Positions 24,272 through 36,424 of a stretch of 64,000 nucleotides of DNA are shown here, piece by piece. The first letter of the stretch is position 1; each line of letters opens with the position of its first letter. Below the pieces are notes generated by a model. It was not told the origin of the DNA, made no database searches, and saw nothing but the letters and a program-made list of their open reading frames with translations. A program made the position numbers and the translations under genes. Source of the stretch: Aricia agestis (lineage: Eukaryota; Arthropoda; Insecta; Lepidoptera; Lycaenidae); the NCBI RefSeq assembly GCF_905147365.1, contig NC_056416.1, positions 7,956,001-8,020,000 on the forward strand, written 5' to 3'.

Positions 24272-24602
24272 ATAGGCCAAGTGCGAGTCGGACACGAGCA
24301 CGAAGGGTTCCGTACCATTATAGAGCGAAAGTAGGCAAAACTTGTGTTTTTTTGTATAGAAGCCCCCCTTAAATATTTTATTTTATTTTTAGTACCTATT
24401 TGTTATTATAGCGGCAATAGAAATACCATAAAATTAATATACTAGGTATATTAAACTTTATGAGAAATACACGATCTGTGAAAATTTCAGAAATCTTGCT
24501 ATAGCGGTTATTGAGATACAGCCTGGAGAAAGGTTCGCGTTTTTACCCTTTGGGTACGGAACCCTAAAAAGGTTTCCAAACCTTTTTAGGGTTCTGTACC
24601 CA
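24272..24602 (-). repeat. Dispersed 'gggttccgtac' repeat, minus copy
   Basis: Reads ggccaagtgcgagtcggaca, then cgaagggttccgtac, through ctttgggtacggaaccctaa. The right end is doubled as an inverted repeat (aaccctaaaaaggtttccaa and acctttttagggttctgtac). Confidence 0.75.
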
Positions 24603-25900
24603 TATTTTATCATATCATATTATTTGTATTTTAATTATTTTTGATTTCGATATACCTAAGTAAGTTCAAAAATATTTTTACTAGATTCATTTATTTATTT
24701 TTATATTTTTTTCTTACTTTCTCCCCATAATTGCTTTATTGTTTCGGAGACTTACTTTTTTTCTAGCATTTACTTATTTACTTAATTTTTTGCTAAAAGT
24801 ACCGAAAACTTAGATTCCGTTACACAGGCCGTAACAAACCAAAGTGTATATTATGTACTTTAGGGTGTGTATGAATCCCCTGTAATCTGTATAGTCTATA
24901 GCTACGTATAGAGTTTGTTTTGTTACAATAATAATTTTCCGGCAAAAGCACTGATAGAACAAAACAATTATAGATAATATTAGAGTTAGCTAATGATAAC
25001 AACACACACAAGATTATAGAGTAGTTAGCGTCCTTGCACTTTACTTTTGGCAGGGGTGCAAGGACACATGCCCTTCAAAGGGGTTAGGCATATAAGTTTA
25101 GAATATTTGAAATTAGAAACAATAAATTATTATAAATTATTCACTACGGCCATACGTTAGCCATTAAAATGTGGGGAAAACTGCGGAGCCCAGGAAGTTC
25201 GGGTGAGTTTGAATCCTGAGATGCCTGAATGGAACCTCCATTCAGGCATCTTGAGCGATGCACTGCTTAAACTGAAAACACTTCGGAGTTTGTAGAAGAA
25301 TTTCCATTTTGGTGCGGTTGACCGCACTATAAATTACATATATACAGATTTTTTTAGAATAAAACACGCGATAAGGGTTTTAGCCATGTCATGAGATAGG
25401 TTTAAAAAAAAACAAACGAGCCATCCATTGTCTGTTTGCTTGTTTATATTTTTAAGTACCTAGTTCCCCCTTGGTTCCCCCTTTTAAATAAGCCACGTCC
25501 CTACAAAGTTAACACAGCTATTTCTTTTGGAAAAAGCACGTAATATATTTAACATCCAAGTTTTCTTTCGGTACAAATACTATCTATGAAGTCTCGCAGC
25601 TCACATGATACCAGACCATTGTACTATTATCTATTCTGTGCCATAATATTATTAAGATTTTATGTTTTAATCAAAATGATATTCGTTTATGTGTAACAAT
25701 CTGCATTATGATGGTGGCAAATTGTAGAAAAGGCCTCTACTTTTCATCATTGGTCTCTACCTACCCGGCTCTCAGACTGGTATGTAAATATTGCCGAAAC
25801 ACAAATAGCCGGATGATGTACTACCTGATGTACCGGCCATAAATACATTCCGTAACCTCCAGTCGACTTTCTGACTATCGTCCGGAACAAACACACGACT
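24603..25900. other. AT-rich stretch with remnant repeats
   Basis: A decayed fragment of the CAGGGTGTAAC MITE may lie at 24820-24900 (ccgtaacaaaccaaagtgt, ctttagggtgtgtatgaatc). An inverted repeat gatgcctgaatggaacctcc/attcaggcatc lies at 25220-25252. No gene seen. Confidence 0.4.
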
Positions 25901-25924
25901 GACCTACAAACAGTCGCGTACACA

Positions 25925-26000
25925 GAAAGAATTTGCTTCGTCCTTGTCGCGCGTACGCGGCGCCGCGGTGTGCGACAGAGACGCCGAATCTCGTTACGAT
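25925..26000. other. Small GC-rich island
   Basis: cgcgcgtacgcggcgccgcg core in AT-rich flanks. Frames crossing it on both strands are unconvincing. Confidence 0.4.
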
Positions 26001-26543
26001 GACGAGCCTCTGCTCTCAATGTCAAGTTCACCTATTATTATTAGTTCTCAATGCCACTAAACATACTCAATTATACGGCGCTGGTCACGCAAACGTTCGT
26101 ACTTCGTATTTAAATGATCTCGGTGACGCAACGCTCATTAAACTGTGCAATATATTACAGGGAATTCGGTAATTAAACGTAAATTAAATAAATGAAACGG
26201 TTAATCCAAATTTTATTGCGTCTTAAACAAAATAAACGTAAGCGCATTTATACGAGTACTGCGTTAGATGTTTGTTTACACAAATATTGTATGCATAACA
26301 TAATAACATGATCAATATTGTTTGAAAAATCAGTCATGTATTATTATCATCACTTTCCTTTATGAAACTCTAGTCTCTACCTCACTATAAAGAAACATAA
26401 GATTTTGTTATAATTTTATACAAACTCTATTTTCCTCTCTTTTAAAGGACTTAGTGAGGTGAGGTTTAAAGGTGAGGCGCTAGGAATAGAACAGAAAATT
26501 GAATTACTTGGGGTCCTCACAATCTATGTATTTGATGATAAAA

Positions 26544-26775
26544 CTAGCTGTTCCCCGCCCCGTCAGCGTAGACTTCAGTTTATAGCGTGCGGTGGTTCCC
26601 GTATCCGTGGAAATGCCGCGGCCGGGATAATAATATAGCCTACATTACTGCAAAGTTTCCTCAAAATCCATCTAATAAACAAAATTGGTGCCAAACAAAG
26701 CTTCATAAAACCAGCATAATATGTAAGTGGCGTGAAAGACAGACAGACAGAGATACTTTCGCGTATAATTTTTTG
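26544..26775 (-). mobile_element. Helitron-like element, minus orientation
   Basis: On the minus strand it ends ...gggcggggaacagCTAG|T. It carries the cactgaagtctacgctgacg-type 3' region, ataggctatattatta and a GTCTGTCTGTC tract near its start (about 26775). Borders slightly eroded. Confidence 0.72.
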
Positions 26776-26961
26776 TACTAAGTATATTTATTAGTACGCA
26801 TTTGTATTTATTGTACTAAGATAAACTGAAATTTGCATAATATTTTGTCTACACTACTAAACTTACAATATTAGGAAAGAACAGTTTTTCAATTGTTTTC
26901 ATTAAATAATGTTAAATTTTCATCCATATTGGTTTTGCAACTTGAGTGTGCACCAATAGGT

Positions 26962-27184
26962 CAGCCTTTCCCAAAGTGGGCGATAATGCCCCCTTGTGGG
27001 CGCTAAAGGACTAAAGGGGGGCGGTGTGGAACCCAGAAAAAAATGGTGGCGTTCTGTAGAGGCTTGGGGGGGGGGGGGGGGTATTGGTATTTTCATTTTA
27101 CCCGGATGCATTTTAAATTGGGGGGCGTTAAAAAATATTTTTTCTTAAGGTGGGCAGTAGACAAAATAAGTTTGGGAACCCCTG
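26962..27184. mobile_element. hAT-type MITE with poly-G tract
   Basis: Ends CAGCCTTTCCCAAAGTGGGCG and AAGTTTGGGAACCCCTG are hAT-like (CAGNNNTTCCCAAA). Flanks CAATAGGT and GTATAGAT share 5 of 8. It contains a G17-like run at 27065-27083 and a gggcgataatgccccc palindrome. No transposase. Confidence 0.72.
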
Positions 27185-28460
27185 GTATAGATAGACGAAC
27201 TCATTTAATTATAAGTAATTTAATGTTAAACATATAAAAAGAAGTAGTGAGGAATAACAAAGTTTATGTTCTCAAAAGTTAAGTTTACTCCTTGCAGTAA
27301 AGTATACCAAACTTTTATCAACTGTTTCCACAAACGGGCTTTTTGTTTCGTTCTTAAATTCAATTTGTATTAACACCTCCATCGTGGGTATCGCAGACAC
27401 CATAGATTTTCAATTGTTATGCGGCAGCCGGCTGTCGCTTGGGGATTGATGGGTTAAAACAAAAGAAAGCTTATTTAACATTCAAAATATTAATATATGT
27501 ACTTATTGATACTAGAGATCACCCAATGGTCGAAATTCGACCTTAGTTTCAACGACATTAGGACTACCTATATTGTGTAAAAAAATATTGACTTTATCAT
27601 ATTTTATTCAACTCTTGTCTTTGGGACTCAGCTGATCTCAGACTCGCCGTGTAAGCATTGTCTAATAGCATCTAAGATTCAACTATAATCCATTTTCAAT
27701 TTGTCACCTTGTTGTCAATAGACTTCAACCATAAATAAAAGAGTAAGTACAATTCGTATGTATAGGCTTGTCACTCAAAAGTCTGTCATTTTTCCTTGTG
27801 TGTTTGTAGTGTGTGTAATGTTTTATTTATTAAAAAAATGTATGATAAAAGCATAATTTCAAAATAATATTAGCTCGATGCACTCCTTCACCATATAAAC
27901 TATAACTGTGCAAAATTTCATTCACCTACGTTTCCCCATTTTTCGTCAAAATGGATACAAAGTTTTTGGCTCACGTATTAATATATAGATTTCAAATGTA
28001 CGTATATTCCGAAAATGCAAGCCAAATATGTTCGGAATCAAAATTCCTTTTATGAGTTTTCACCCCTCGCTACGCCATCCCGTCCTGAGGAATTCTTTGC
28101 TTGCTTTAAATATTTAATATAATCTTACGACTACTTGCATATAAAAACTAACACAAGCAAAACGTCTTGCATTGCATAAAAGTTAAACTAATACGATTTA
28201 CCATGAAAGTTTCTTTGGAAAAGCTTACAGAGAGCAAAAAAATCGTAGTTCGAGAAAATGCATTGTTCAAATGAGTTTATTAGCAGAAATTGTATTTTCT
28301 ATTGATTTAAAAAATAACGCTTTAGAAATTTGTGAATTCTGTATTGTACCTAGTTCGTCTACGAATTCGGTTAAAAAGTAGTGAAAAGTTCATACGTCTA
28401 TTACGGGTCATTCTACGATACGTAGTTCGTAGCTACGGCGGCGCAGCGTAGAGGTTTACG
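27185..28460. other. AT-rich stretch, no gene seen
   Basis: No transposon ends recognised except a CTACG/CGTAG-rich patch at 28410-28460. Confidence 0.35.
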
Positions 28461-28493
28461 CTACGAATAATAAAAACGATTTTTTATTCGTAG
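28461..28493. mobile_element. 33-bp mini-element of the MITE A family with 8-bp duplication
   Basis: CTACGAATAATAAAAACGAT and on to TTTTATTCGTAG, flanked by GGTTTACG (28453-28460) and GGTTAACG (28494-28501), 7 of 8 identical. The size equals the 23180 copy. Confidence 0.7.
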
Positions 28494-28763
28494 GGTTAAC
28501 GTAATATTAATCTACGGTTTAGAATAGTTTATGTATAATTTGTTAACGTAAAATTATAATTTAATATTAATTATTGGTTAATAATAGAAATTTGAGGGTT
28601 GTAAATTAAATTATGAAGGCGCAATTTTACAGCCTGAAATCATATTTTATGCATATTTTAGCAGTTTTAACTATGAAAACGTGACAGTCAAACGTGAATA
28701 CACATTTTGGCAATTAAATAATATATTAGCGTGGATACCTTTTTAACTTTTAAGGACTTCAAG

Positions 28764-29329
28764 CTACGAATAAGGGTCAATTCAGACCGCAACGCGACGC
28801 GTAGATGCATTTCTGAATTTGTATTGAATTGACAGATTTCGTGAGCGTGAGACGTCTCGCAAATCTGTCAAATCCATACAAATTTAGAAATGCATCTACG
28901 CGTCGCGTTGCCAATTCAGACCGCAACGTGATGAGGTGAGGCGAGGCACGGCGTGGCATAAATTTGTATAGATTTGACAGATTTCAATTGCGTGAGACGT
29001 ATAATTGCGAATCTGTCAATTCCATATAAATTTAGAAATGCATCTACGATGCGTAGATTTCTAAATTGCGTTGCGGTCTGAATCAACTCTAATAAAAACT
29101 AAGGAAACGTAACTCCCATACTTCAACCATTTTGAAGTTTCCTTTTGGCACACTAAAATATGACAATAGCTACGAAACACTAACACTCAAATATACGAAA
29201 TAAAGCCGTTGACAATAATTGTCACTTCTTTAATTACACAAAATTCTTGCATGTATTGGGGTCTTTTTTTGTAGCTCGCGGAACGAATTTTTTGCACAGT
29301 TACTCTTCCTTAGTTTTTATTATTCGTAG
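28764..29329. mobile_element. MITE A copy with perfect 8-bp target duplication, split by a nested MITE
   Basis: ACTTCAAG at 28756-28763 and 29330-29337 flanks CTACGAATAA ... TTATTCGTAG. The left terminus is interrupted after 10 bp by the 28774-29089 insertion and resumes at 29090 as taataaaaactaagg. 8-bp duplications suggest hAT-class (or similar) transposition. Confidence 0.85.
28774..29089. mobile_element. PIF/Harbinger-type MITE B, tandem dimer, nested
   Basis: TAA at 28771-28773 and 29090-29092. Ends GGGTCAATTCAGACCGCAAC and GTTGCGGTCTGAATCAACTC. Two head-to-tail units join at 28910/28911, where ccaattcagaccgcaacg restarts. Each unit is itself an inverted repeat with a gatttgacagatttc core. 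The monomer at 29724-29877 confirms the unit. Confidence 0.85.
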
Positions 29330-29723
29330 ACTTCAAGCCCAAAGCATACTAAAGTACTTACAAACTTATACGAGAGTAGCAGGCCGATGCCCGTTTAAAA
29401 AATACTAAAAATTTGAGAGGGACACCCGAATGGAATGAAGTTATTTCTTATGTTCAAAAAACCTGTATACATAAACACTCAAAAAATATTTAAAAAACGC
29501 CATCTAGTTGACGCACAGGAATGATATCAACGCCCTCTGCCCCTACCATGCAGGTACTAAAAAAAAGTGTCGAAGTCAAATATCGTTCTGTCTAGCCTAT
29601 CTAGCCTTTACGCTGAACACGCGATAAGGAACTTCGTTCCAAAACTAGTCTACTAAAGCAGTCAGTACAAACAATATTAGCAGCAGACGTAGGTTTATTC
29701 AGTGCAGCCACGAAATCTAGTTA

Positions 29724-29877
29724 GGGGTCAATTCAGACCGCAACACAACGTGTAGTTGCATTTTTAAATTTTTGTGGATTTGACAGACTTCAATTGCGTG
29801 AGACGTCTTGCAAATCTGTCAAATCCATACACGTTTAGAAATGTATCTACGCGTCGCGTAGCGGTCTGAATGGACCC
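29724..29877. mobile_element. PIF/Harbinger-type MITE B, monomer
   Basis: TTA at 29721-29723 and 29878-29880. Ends GGGGTCAATTCAGACCGCAA and GCGGTCTGAATGGACCC. 154 bp, same internal core as the 28774 dimer. Three-base TTA/TAA duplications are the PIF/Harbinger signature. Confidence 0.87.
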
Positions 29878-29884
29878 TTACGGG

Positions 29885-30080
29885 GTAATACAGGGGCAGT
29901 GGAGACAGTGTCAGTGCCGGAGCGGGCGGCGGGCGAGTAGGCGCGAGCACGCACTGCAGTATTGATCGTGGCAGTGACTCACGCCGCCCTTGCCCGACAT
30001 TCAACTCCGTGACCCCCCGACATCCCCACGCACCCCCCGACACCCCCCACACGGGAGGGCAACCCCCGGTGCACGCGCTA
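29885..30080 (-). other. GC-rich island with minus-strand G-quadruplex motif
   Basis: 30013-30048 reads CCCCCC-GACAT-CCCC-ACGCA-CCCCCC-GACA-CCCCCC, a four-tract motif for the minus strand. A 77-codon minus frame is compositional. Confidence 0.6.
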
Positions 30081-31144
30081 TCATTCCGTCTGCAAGGAGT
30101 TGAGGTGTGGTCCCTGTTACGACGTTGTAAGCTTGATTGGAATTAATTTTGGTTATTTACGAAATTAATAAAATAACAAACCTTATTTTCTGCAAAATAT
30201 AATAATATGTAAACTTATTTTTTATGTATGCTTATGTAATTTTAAAAATCGTTATTAATCTCAATTATATTACATATTATGTTATCCACAACCCTTAGCT
30301 TAGCTTCATTTATAATAATAATAATAATAAGCTTTATTTGCCACTACAAAACACGGTACATATTTACTATTATAATATTATATAAGCAATTCAAAAGAGT
30401 AGTTGCAAATTGGCCCACACTCGGCATCAATCAATACAACCATATACAACCATACTGCACAAACTACAGGAATTTATGACTTATTGAATTCAATACAAAA
30501 TAAACGTATTGCTTTCGTTACAATTAGTAAAAAATGTAGAGGAGGGGGAGGGTGCTATTTTTGTAGTCACTCGAGCGTTATGGAGACCTAGTAGGTTTTG
30601 TACATTAGGTAAAGCTGATAAAAAAATAAGCATTTTTTATTTTAGCGGTGGGTTCAGAAACTGTAGCCATTTTAAAGTTTTGAAAAAGAAAATATATTCA
30701 GAAAATTGCTTATTTAGGTAAATTATAAATATATTTTAGACAACAAGGACTAAATCATTTAGTTCAGAGTAAAAAATAAAATATCTGCGAAGCTTAGTTA
30801 AGAAAATATGAAGCTTTATTTTTTTATATTTTAAAATGTCCCTACAGGCTTACCTAACCTTTGAATCGTCAGTGCTTTATATGGAAGCTTCTTTGGGGTA
30901 TACTAAACACCCCTATCTTAATCTGACAGATCCGACGACATTTCAATATTTAAAAAAAAAATTTTTACCCAACACCTGAGAAATCTGATTTCTGTATCCA
31001 TGATAACTAGACACATGTCGGAAGCCTATGCAAGGTTAATCTGACACGCTCGAGCTACTCCCAAAATCCTCTCTTCCCCTCCCCAACTATTATACATTTA
31101 CCTCATACATTAATATTTTCAAAATACAAACTTTCTGTAATCCT
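30081..31144. other. AT-rich stretch with AAT microsatellite
   Basis: A (AAT)n run at 30312-30331. A G-rich patch gaggagggggagggtgct at 30539-30556. No gene seen. Confidence 0.4.
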
Positions 31145-31553
31145 TTTTAGGGTTCCGTACCCAAAGGGTAAAAATGGGACCCTATTACTAAGACTTCGTT
31201 GTCTGTCCGTCTGTCTGTCTCCAGGCTGTATCTCAAGAACCGCTATAGCTAAACTTCTGATATTTTCACAGATTGTGCATATCTGTTGCCGCTATAACAA
31301 CAAATACTCAAAACAAAGTCAAATTAATATTTAGGGGGGAGATCCTATACAACAAACGTAATTTTTTCGGCATTTTTCACTCTATATCAATAATGGCAAG
31401 AGGTAGGCGCTTGAATTTTTCACACATTCTTTTGTTATATGTGTACTTTAAAAAAATATATTTAAGGGGGGCTCCCATACAAAATACACAATTTTTAGCC
31501 TATTTTTGCTCTGTATCGGTACGGAACACTTCGTGCGCGAGTCCGACTCGCAA
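31145..31553 (+). repeat. Dispersed 'gggttccgtac' repeat, plus copy
   Basis: ttagggttccgtacccaaag ... TCTGTCCGTCTGTCTGTCTCC ... cttcgtgcgcgagtccgact. Closest to the 948-1412 copy. The 104-codon frame across it is spurious. Confidence 0.8.
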
Positions 31554-32142
31554 TTTTTTCTTTTACTGTAAAGTTCGCTCGCACTAAGGACCCACCTTTA
31601 TCCTGTTGCGCAATAAAAAGTAATATCCTTTTATAATAATTGGCATAAAACAGTGGAGATGCTGTATCATCAGTGTCGCAATCTGTTACCGGAAGGTACC
31701 TTTATCATTTCAATGTCAGACATTTATATTACCACGACATTATGCAACTTAGCTGAAACGCTTCCTTAGTGTATGATGAAAACTGCCTTCAATTTACAAT
31801 GGCTAGATGTTTCCCGGAACTTAATTGAGTAGTATTTATTTTTTCGAATTTTTGGGTATAAAAAGGAACAGTTTAAAACGGGAAGGGTAGGAGGGGAGAA
31901 ATTTAAAAAATATTATACGTCATTTGGTTGGCTAATGTCAATTCAATGTTAGTTGTGATCATTCGATGGGTTTGACATAACTCGACCAAATTACTTAGGT
32001 CCGCCATCTGCATAGGAATCAACTTCCCTGATCGTACATAAGGCCTATATCATAAAAGTTTCAGTGTAAATCAGTTTAGCATTTAGAGTTTTATACTAAT
32101 TATTGAAAATATTAAAAATTCGTTGACCAGAAATATTAACGA
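31554..32142. other. AT-rich stretch, no gene seen
   Basis: Nothing recognised. Confidence 0.35.
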
Positions 32143-32292
32143 CTAGCTGTCCCGGTGAACTTCGTGTCACTTTAAAACCTTCCCTGGACTTCTACGAATA
32201 TTTTAAGACTAAAATCAGCCCAATCCGTTCAGCCGTTTTCGAGTTTAAGCGCGACTAACACATTTGAAAATCCATTTTTATATATTATAAGA
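32143..32292 (-). mobile_element. Short Helitron-like copy
   Basis: Minus-strand 5' end A|TCTTATAATATATAAAAATG and 3' end ...gaagttcaccgggacagCTAG. Shares cgaaaacggctgaacgga-type and tccagggaaggtttta patches with 54708-54813. Confidence 0.75.
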
Positions 32293-32687
32293 TATAGATT
32301 GTCAACTTATTATTTGTAATCAGTAATCTCTAACAACAAAAACACTAATTCGATTTGTATCATATTTGGTGTTTGGCAAGATATTTTAATTCCCGGATTT
32401 CGTTACAATAAATTAATGTACGGTAACAAAATCGTAACTACTATCGTTTATATAAGAAATATCTTAACGTTATCAAGTTATCCGGTCGGTCAATAAACAC
32501 GGCTCAGTCCCGGCAGTCGGCAGTCGGCACCCACTGACTTTAATTTCGTTACCGGGGGAAGAGTACGCCCCAGGCTACATCCTATTTTATATTTATTTTC
32601 TAGAACGTTTATTGGGTTTGTTGAAAAAAAAACAGAAAACGACCGTAATTATACAGTAGTCTTATTAACATTAATATACTGTACTCG

Positions 32688-32869
32688 GCGAAACATGGCG
32701 GTAGCGGTCATTGTCTCCCTGTCAAAAACTTGACATTTTCTATACAAAGCCGCGATTGACAACATCTGACACTTTTTATGTGTGGCAACAACATTGTCAA
32801 TCGCGGTTTATATATAGAAAATGACAAGTTTTTGACAGGGAGGCAATGACCGCTACCGCCATGTTTCGC
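32688..32869. mobile_element. Near-perfect foldback MITE (GCGAAACATGGCGG)
   Basis: Arms of about 80 bp start GCGAAACATGGCGGTAGCGG. They continue tcattg-ctccctgtcaaaa and pair through ccgcgattgacaa around a short loop. Few mismatches, so a fairly recent insertion. No clear target duplication. Confidence 0.8.
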
Positions 32870-33479
32870 AGCTTTTAAGGCAAAGAATGTGTAAATAAGA
32901 AAAAATGTGGTTGAACTGTTACAAATTTGCATATTGCATAAAGGTTATATTATTATCATAGCGAAAAAGATTTATTTTATCTGGATATAGACGTGACTCA
33001 GAACTTGATCTTGTTTTGTATCAAATTAAAACTTGATTGAAACAAGCTATAATCTAAAGTGCTTTAATTTGACTCATAAAAATATTATTTACCTTATAAA
33101 ACCATGACGTGGCTGCATAATATTTTTCTGAACGTCAATTAAAATAATATTCATAATTTTGTTCAAAAACGAGATTCAAACATATTTTGCCCTTTACCGG
33201 TTGTTTCCTGCTTTATATTTGTATTAACGTGTATCGAAATATTTATATTAAGTAATAAGTTTAAAGGGGATGACAGACGTGCGAGTAAGTACGCGGACTT
33301 ATGGCTCGACGATCTAAATCGCCTGTGTGTCAGAAAGAGCCGATAGACTAACCCAACCTTTAATATTTTTATTAAAAAAACGAATTAAATAAAAAACGAC
33401 ATACATAGAATATGGGCGAAAAGCCCTTATGCGACTCAAATCACTTAAAAAAACATTTATATTAGCTAGTCGGCGATAT

Positions 33480-33640
33480 GTCAGAACTCAGTCTTCGGAG
33501 CTCGCGGCGTACACTTTCTCGTTAAGCGAGGGTATGGCCGTCGCGATCGATGCCGCCCCACGTTCACGGTCAACGCCCTCTCCCGCCCGCCCTGCGCTTC
33601 CGCGTGCCCCCTCCCGCCCCCCGCCCCGCCGCCTAAGCCA
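33480..33640 (-). other. GC-rich island with minus-strand G-quadruplex motif
   Basis: 33607-33627 reads CCCCC-T-CCC-G-CCCCCC-G-CCCC, 1-nt loops. The plus-strand 84-codon frame is proline/arginine-rich from composition. Confidence 0.6.
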
Positions 33641-34702
33641 AATATACATCTGCTACGACCCTTCAGACTGTTATGAAACGTAATTAGCCCAGCTATTTTC
33701 AGCAGTTCGTTGGCAAGAACTAAGCTATACTGCTTTAGTCATTATGACCATAATAACCTGTAACACGTTAATTCATTTTCGAGCCATTTAGACGACATGG
33801 ATGACGGAACTAAATATAGTGAGAAATTGCTTTTAGGAACTAATGTTAACAAAATTATGTCCATCGTGTTATCAAGGAATGGTCACGATAATAATACTAA
33901 TTATTATCTCGGAAGATTAGATTCAGGAATATGATCTATAAGTAATATAATTTAAATAAAAACTATCAAATCTTATTTGGTTATTATATTTTTAATTATT
34001 ACGGAATAAACCAATAAATTAGAGAAGATATTTAAAGTGATATATTACGAGTATAATGTTGTGCTCGGTAACATCGTTTGTATCGCCCGCCGTAGCTACT
34101 CGTAATATTATAAGCATTATTTCATGTTTTACGCACATAATTTTATACACACTGCAGCTATACTGTATTACCACCGCTGCTGCTGAAGTATACTCCAACA
34201 ACGCAAAGGTTTATCATGTTTGTTTTAACACAATAATTAGGAAACCTACAAAATGTATACTAATTTGAATCAAGCTATTTAAAGTGTCTCTTTCTATAGA
34301 ACAATAACGCTACGTGAAAATTGCCCATTGTTGGCCTATGTTCCTATTTGTGAGTGCCCGTAAACGTGCAACATGAGTCTATCCGCTGGAAGGCTCGCCT
34401 TTGTTAGGTTCATAGAATCGCATGTCATTGTAACTAGAAAACTAAAGACCTAAGTGTTCGATAAACTAGTTTCTATTGTCTTTGGCTTCGTGTCACGTGA
34501 TTAGGAGAATATTCGGTATTTATAGTTGATCTCCTACAACATTTCGCCACCGTTCCACGAGAAAGATTATGATTTATAATCCTTATCACCTCGAAGAGCG
34601 GCAGTCTTCCACCGTGCGCTCTACCCTTAGCTTTTTGTCGTGTAAGGTAAAATTGTTTAAGGTGACGTGTTGGATAATATGTTTTAGATTGCTTATTTTC
34701 TA
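33641..34702. other. AT-rich stretch, no gene seen
   Basis: No transposon ends or coding signal recognised. Confidence 0.35.
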
Positions 34703-34705
34703 TAA

Positions 34706-34945
34706 GGGCCGGTTCACACCGGAATGGCAGCGGCGAGGCGAGCACTTTCAGCGTCATATGATTTTAAACTTCATCTTCATTATTGTAATACATAGTATCG
34801 CTTCACGCTTGAGGGCGCGAGCGGCCACGGGTGGCCGTAGACTTCTCAAGCGATACTATGTATTACAATAATGAAGATAAAGTTTCAAATCATATGACGC
34901 TCAAAGTGCTCGCCTCGCCGCTGCCATTCCGGTGTGAATCGGCCC
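34706..34945. mobile_element. PIF/Harbinger-type MITE with ~100-bp arms
   Basis: TAA at 34703-34705 and 34946-34948. Ends GGGCCGGTTCACACCGGAAT and its complement GGTGTGAATCGGCCC. The arms run through gcggcgaggcgagcactttc and ttcattattgtaatacatag, around a GC-rich loop. Very high arm identity. Confidence 0.87.
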
Positions 34946-34948
34946 TAA

Positions 34949-35735
34949 GCAATGGAAAAATGAAAAGGGCGTAAGCGACAAAATGGTTTTTGTCGCGTTA
35001 TTTAAAAACCATAAATACATTTCATATAATAAAGCTATGGGCAAATTAAAGTGTATGCTTGAAGCTTAAAATTTGTACATAGATCTCTTTTTTACAGGCG
35101 CCTTAATGTACTGTCGCCAGTTTATTTCAAATTTATTATTATCTTTAAGCATTATATTGCCTTTTAAAAAGCTGGCATCACAATTGTAACTAATCTGATG
35201 TTGCTATGTATGGCGGTCGCTTTTAATCAGATTATTGTTTGCTCATTTGCCCCATAGCCCCATTAGAAGAAACACAAAAATTTGTATTAAAAACAATATC
35301 TAGTAGCATATTTTGCTATATCGCTCAAGCATAAGTCCCTAGTTGGAAAGGGTAACCTCCAATAAAGTACACACTGGTATTCAGCATTGCAGTATTCTTT
35401 AATGACAACGTTCTTCCGCTCCGAGCATCCTGCGATTAGACACGTGCATTATGAAACTGAAAAACAGCCGGCTCTCGGCAACCCTTTTCTTATATATAGC
35501 CAATGTATCTTTGTGCCGCTGAGCAAATATTTCCCGTCTGTCTTTTTGTCCCACCCCCGGATCTATTGCGACGAGAGTTTTCATTTCGCCGTGAATGTGG
35601 GAGCCACGCAAAGAAAAAATAATACAAAACTGGCGTCTGATGCGACGAGGGTCCTCAGACGCGTACCTACCCCGTACTCACCGTACTGTACGTATAGTAT
35701 ACAGTGTTGCGGAGTGGGTGACTGCAGCTAAAGCC
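34949..35735. other. Stretch with no gene recognised
   Basis: A 114-codon plus frame at 35387-35731 has no domain, and a 70-codon antisense frame overlaps it. I treat it as chance. Confidence 0.35.
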
Positions 35736-35739
35736 GGCT

Positions 35740-35850
35740 GAATCCCGGAAAACTACCGACCCAGTCTAGACAGGGGGGCACTTCCCCCCGCCCCTCCGCC
35801 CGCGCCCCGCGCCGCACCCCCGCACACACCGTCGCGCTTTCACCGACGAC
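35740..35850 (-). other. GC-rich island with minus-strand G-quadruplex motif
   Basis: 35784-35808 reads CCCCCC-G-CCCC-TCCG-CCC-GCG-CCCC. Followed by cgccgcacccccgcacacac. Confidence 0.6.
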
Positions 35851-36424
35851 TTGCAGACGCAAAAACAAAATGCATCGACGCCTTTATTTGGAGCGGCGTA
35901 ATTTGAACAAAAGCTTTCATGAAAAATTCAGTGACCAGACTGGTTTTTGTGTGCGAAATGCGAATGCGGGCTTTGAAAAAATATATCTATTTTAATGATA
36001 TTATTTTTGTCTCTACCTGCAGAGGTACATTAAATATTTTCATTTTAATTATCTCAAAGGCACTTTGTATTTAACATTGAAACAAAATTTTTGCTGTTTT
36101 CAGACAGTGGAGAACATAAGACTTTTGATTTGCTTTTGATTAGCCAAATATCGTTATAAGATCGAGAGACTTGTTTAGCCTTTATCCTTCTTAAATTACT
36201 CATAAAATAACTGGACCGAATTTATTGAATTTGCACTCTACTATCAAGTGAACCATGAAACTAATATGTGAGTTTAGAGAGAGGCATGATTTCTCCTTTG
36301 CATATTCCCTATCATTCTACTGTATTCACCCTTAAATTTATCATCTTTTAGAAGCACTCGTTTCCTGATCTAATGATTTGTCTTGCATTGAATTAGGCAG
36401 CGATATTATGCATGATCGAGTGCG

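Noticed and set aside
31273..31587. 104-codon ORF
   Set aside because: Lies inside a dispersed non-coding repeat that also occurs elsewhere without an open frame.
35387..35731. 114-codon plus-strand ORF
   Set aside because: No domain, an antisense ORF overlaps, and there is no splice or promoter context. Consistent with chance.
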